This document shows, piece by piece, positions 5,460-6,484 of a stretch of DNA of 6,484 nt. Location of the stretch: positions 1 to 6,484 of the forward strand of contig WFUY01000459.1 in the NCBI GenBank assembly GCA_015484715.1, given 5' to 3'. Positions within the stretch are counted from its first letter, which is position 1; the number at the start of each line of letters is the position of its first letter. Below the pieces are notes generated by a model. It was given only the letters and a program-made list of their open reading frames with translations, made no database searches and had not been told where the DNA came from. Source of the DNA: Thermoflexales bacterium (lineage in GTDB: Bacteria; Chloroflexota; Anaerolineae; S140-20). The position numbers were made by a program, and so were the translations under genes.

Positions 5460-6484
5460 GCCGTCTCGGAGCCCTCACCCGGGGACAGCGTCTGATCCTG
5501 ATTCTGCTGAGCATAGGGCTCGTGGGGGTGTTGGCGGCGCTGGTGATCCTGGCGACCCAGGCGGGCCACTTCACCCTGATGCCGGTGGCGACGGTGGCGC
5601 AGCCGACCCTCCCGTCGCTCCCCTCACCCCTTCAGCCGCCCTCTCCTTCGCCCACCCTCCCGGCGACGCCGTCCCCCACGCCTGAGACGGCGGGCGAACT
5701 GGCAGTGGCCCGTCGCGCCGAAGCGGTGCGGGAGGCGAGCGCCCGGCTGCGGGAGTTGCCCTTCCGTCAGCGCGTTCCCCTTACCTTCCTGAGCCAGGAA
5801 GCGATGGCGGAGGACCTGGCCGATTGGCTGGCAGCCCAGGCGCTCTGGCAGGAGGCCTGGCAGTTCTACGTCGTCCTGGGATTGCTCCCTCCCCAAGAGA
5901 AGGCGGAAGTTTCCGTCTTGGGGGAGCGAGCGGCCCGCTGGATCGTCGCCTTCTACCGACCTGGGGAAGGCCAGCTCTACCTACGCCGTTTTCAAGGACC
6001 GCCCGGCGAGGAGAAGGAAGCCCTGGTCGCCCACGCCTACACCCACGCCCTGCAGGATCAGCACTTCGACCTGGCGGCCTACCTGGCCGAGGCAGACAGT
6101 GCCGACGCGGCTCGGGCCCGGCTCGCCCTGCCCGAGGGGGAGGCGACCTGGGTGATGGCCCGCTACCTAAACGCCCAGGCCGGCCTGACCTTCACCGAGC
6201 GGGTGGTGGACGAGCTGATCGGTCCCCTGGTGGCCAGCGAGAACCCTGCCTTCAGCGGTCAGGAAGCCCAGGCGTTGGCTCCTATCCTCCGCTTCCCTTA
6301 CGCCAACGGCGCCCGCTTCGTGGCCCGGCTGCTGGAAGAGGGGTGGTGGCCGGCCCTCAACGATGCCTATCGTCGCCCCCCCCGTTCCACTGAAGAGGTC
6401 CTGCACCCGGAGAAGTACCTGACCGGCGACGACCCACCCCGTTCCGTCTCCCTGCCCGACCTCCGGCCGGTCTTGGGAGAGGGG
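5456..6484 (+). CDS. Membrane-anchored protein with degenerate zinc-metallopeptidase-like (HAYTH) domain, 3' end missing
   Basis: The frame is open from ATG 5456 to the window edge (343 codons, no stop). Residues 13-33 are a hydrophobic segment after a short basic N terminus, a signal anchor with the rest probably outside the membrane. Residues 43-76 are a Pro/Ser/Thr-rich linker. The remainder is a soluble domain containing AHAYTHALQDQHFDL (192-206) and EGEAT (227-231). This matches the pattern of bacterial putative metallopeptidases with HEYTHALQDQ and EGDAT, where two His and a downstream Glu bind zinc. His193, His197 and Glu227 are present, but the catalytic Glu is Ala194 (GCC, 6035-6037), so the domain may be a pseudoenzyme. 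I do not recognise a named gene. The start overlaps the rph stop (ATGA) with weak AGGAAG at 5440-5445, indicating an operon with translational coupling. A C8 run at 6376-6383 leaves the frame open. Confidence 0.8.
   Translation, partial: MSRLGALTRGQRLILILLSIGLVGVLAALVILATQAGHFTLMPVATVAQPTLPSLPSPLQPPSPSPTLPATPSPTPETAGELAVARRAEAVREASARLRELPFRQRVPLTFLSQEAMAEDLADWLAAQALWQEAWQFYVVLGLLPPQEKAEVSVLGERAARWIVAFYRPGEGQLYLRRFQGPPGEEKEALVAHAYTHALQDQHFDLAAYLAEADSADAARARLALPEGEATWVMARYLNAQAGLTFTERVVDELIGPLVASENPAFSGQEAQALAPILRFPYANGARFVARLLEEGWWPALNDAYRRPPRSTEEVLHPEKYLTGDDPPRSVSLPDLRPVLGEG

Noticed and set aside
6376..6383. C8 homopolymer in the last gene as a phase-variation tract
   Set aside because: The frame stays open across it and homopolymers of this size are expected in Pro/Arg-rich GC-rich coding DNA. 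It is noted only as a possible sequencing-error site.
5824..6393. A 189-codon + strand frame rich in Pro, Gly and Arg
   Set aside because: It overlaps the membrane-anchored gene in another frame. That gene has an ATGA-coupled start, a signal anchor and a recognisable HxxxH context, so the second frame is a shadow.

Overview
The window is GC-rich bacterial DNA, compactly coded and with every recognisable gene on the + strand. The gene set (a PEP/pyruvate-binding-domain protein without a phosphohistidine domain, a small glutaredoxin-like protein, an RpiR-type regulator, RNase PH, and a membrane-anchored protein with a Pro/Ser/Thr-rich linker) and the near-consensus sigma-70 promoters suggest an Anaerolineae-like or related Chloroflexota, perhaps thermophilic. 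This assignment is an inference from gene style; no marker gene in the window proves it.

Layout. (1) 1-329: the 3' end of a thiolase gene. (2) 349-3036: a promoter, then an unusual 784-residue PPDK_N-type protein, then a glutaredoxin-like gene whose ribosome binding site overlaps the preceding stop, so the two form a transcription unit. (3) 3223-3335: a textbook promoter driving tRNA-Gly(CCC), followed by a short T run and an 8-bp hairpin. (4) 3450-4410: a MurR/RpiR-family regulator (HTH plus SIS domain) closed by a strong intrinsic terminator. (5) 4503-6484: an extended -10 promoter and a leader of about 200 nt holding a long-range 14-bp inverted repeat with internal hairpins, then an 11-codon ORF with a better Shine-Dalgarno than the gene behind it, then rph (RNase PH). 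The ATGA of the rph stop overlaps the start of a membrane-anchored, metallopeptidase-like protein that runs off the window.

How the genes relate. Thiolase (acyl-CoA metabolism), the PEP/pyruvate-binding protein and the sugar-phosphate-sensing regulator type all touch central carbon metabolism, but nothing shows a shared pathway. The tRNA and RNase PH are functionally linked in principle (RNase PH trims tRNA 3' ends, and this tRNA lacks an encoded CCA), but they lie in separate transcription units. No mobile element, CRISPR array or phage gene is visible. The best candidates for something new are the structured leader of rph with its tiny in-frame ORF, the PPDK_N protein that lacks the domains needed for a normal PEP synthase reaction, the glutaredoxin-like protein with one active-site cysteine, and the HExxH-like protein whose catalytic Glu is Ala.
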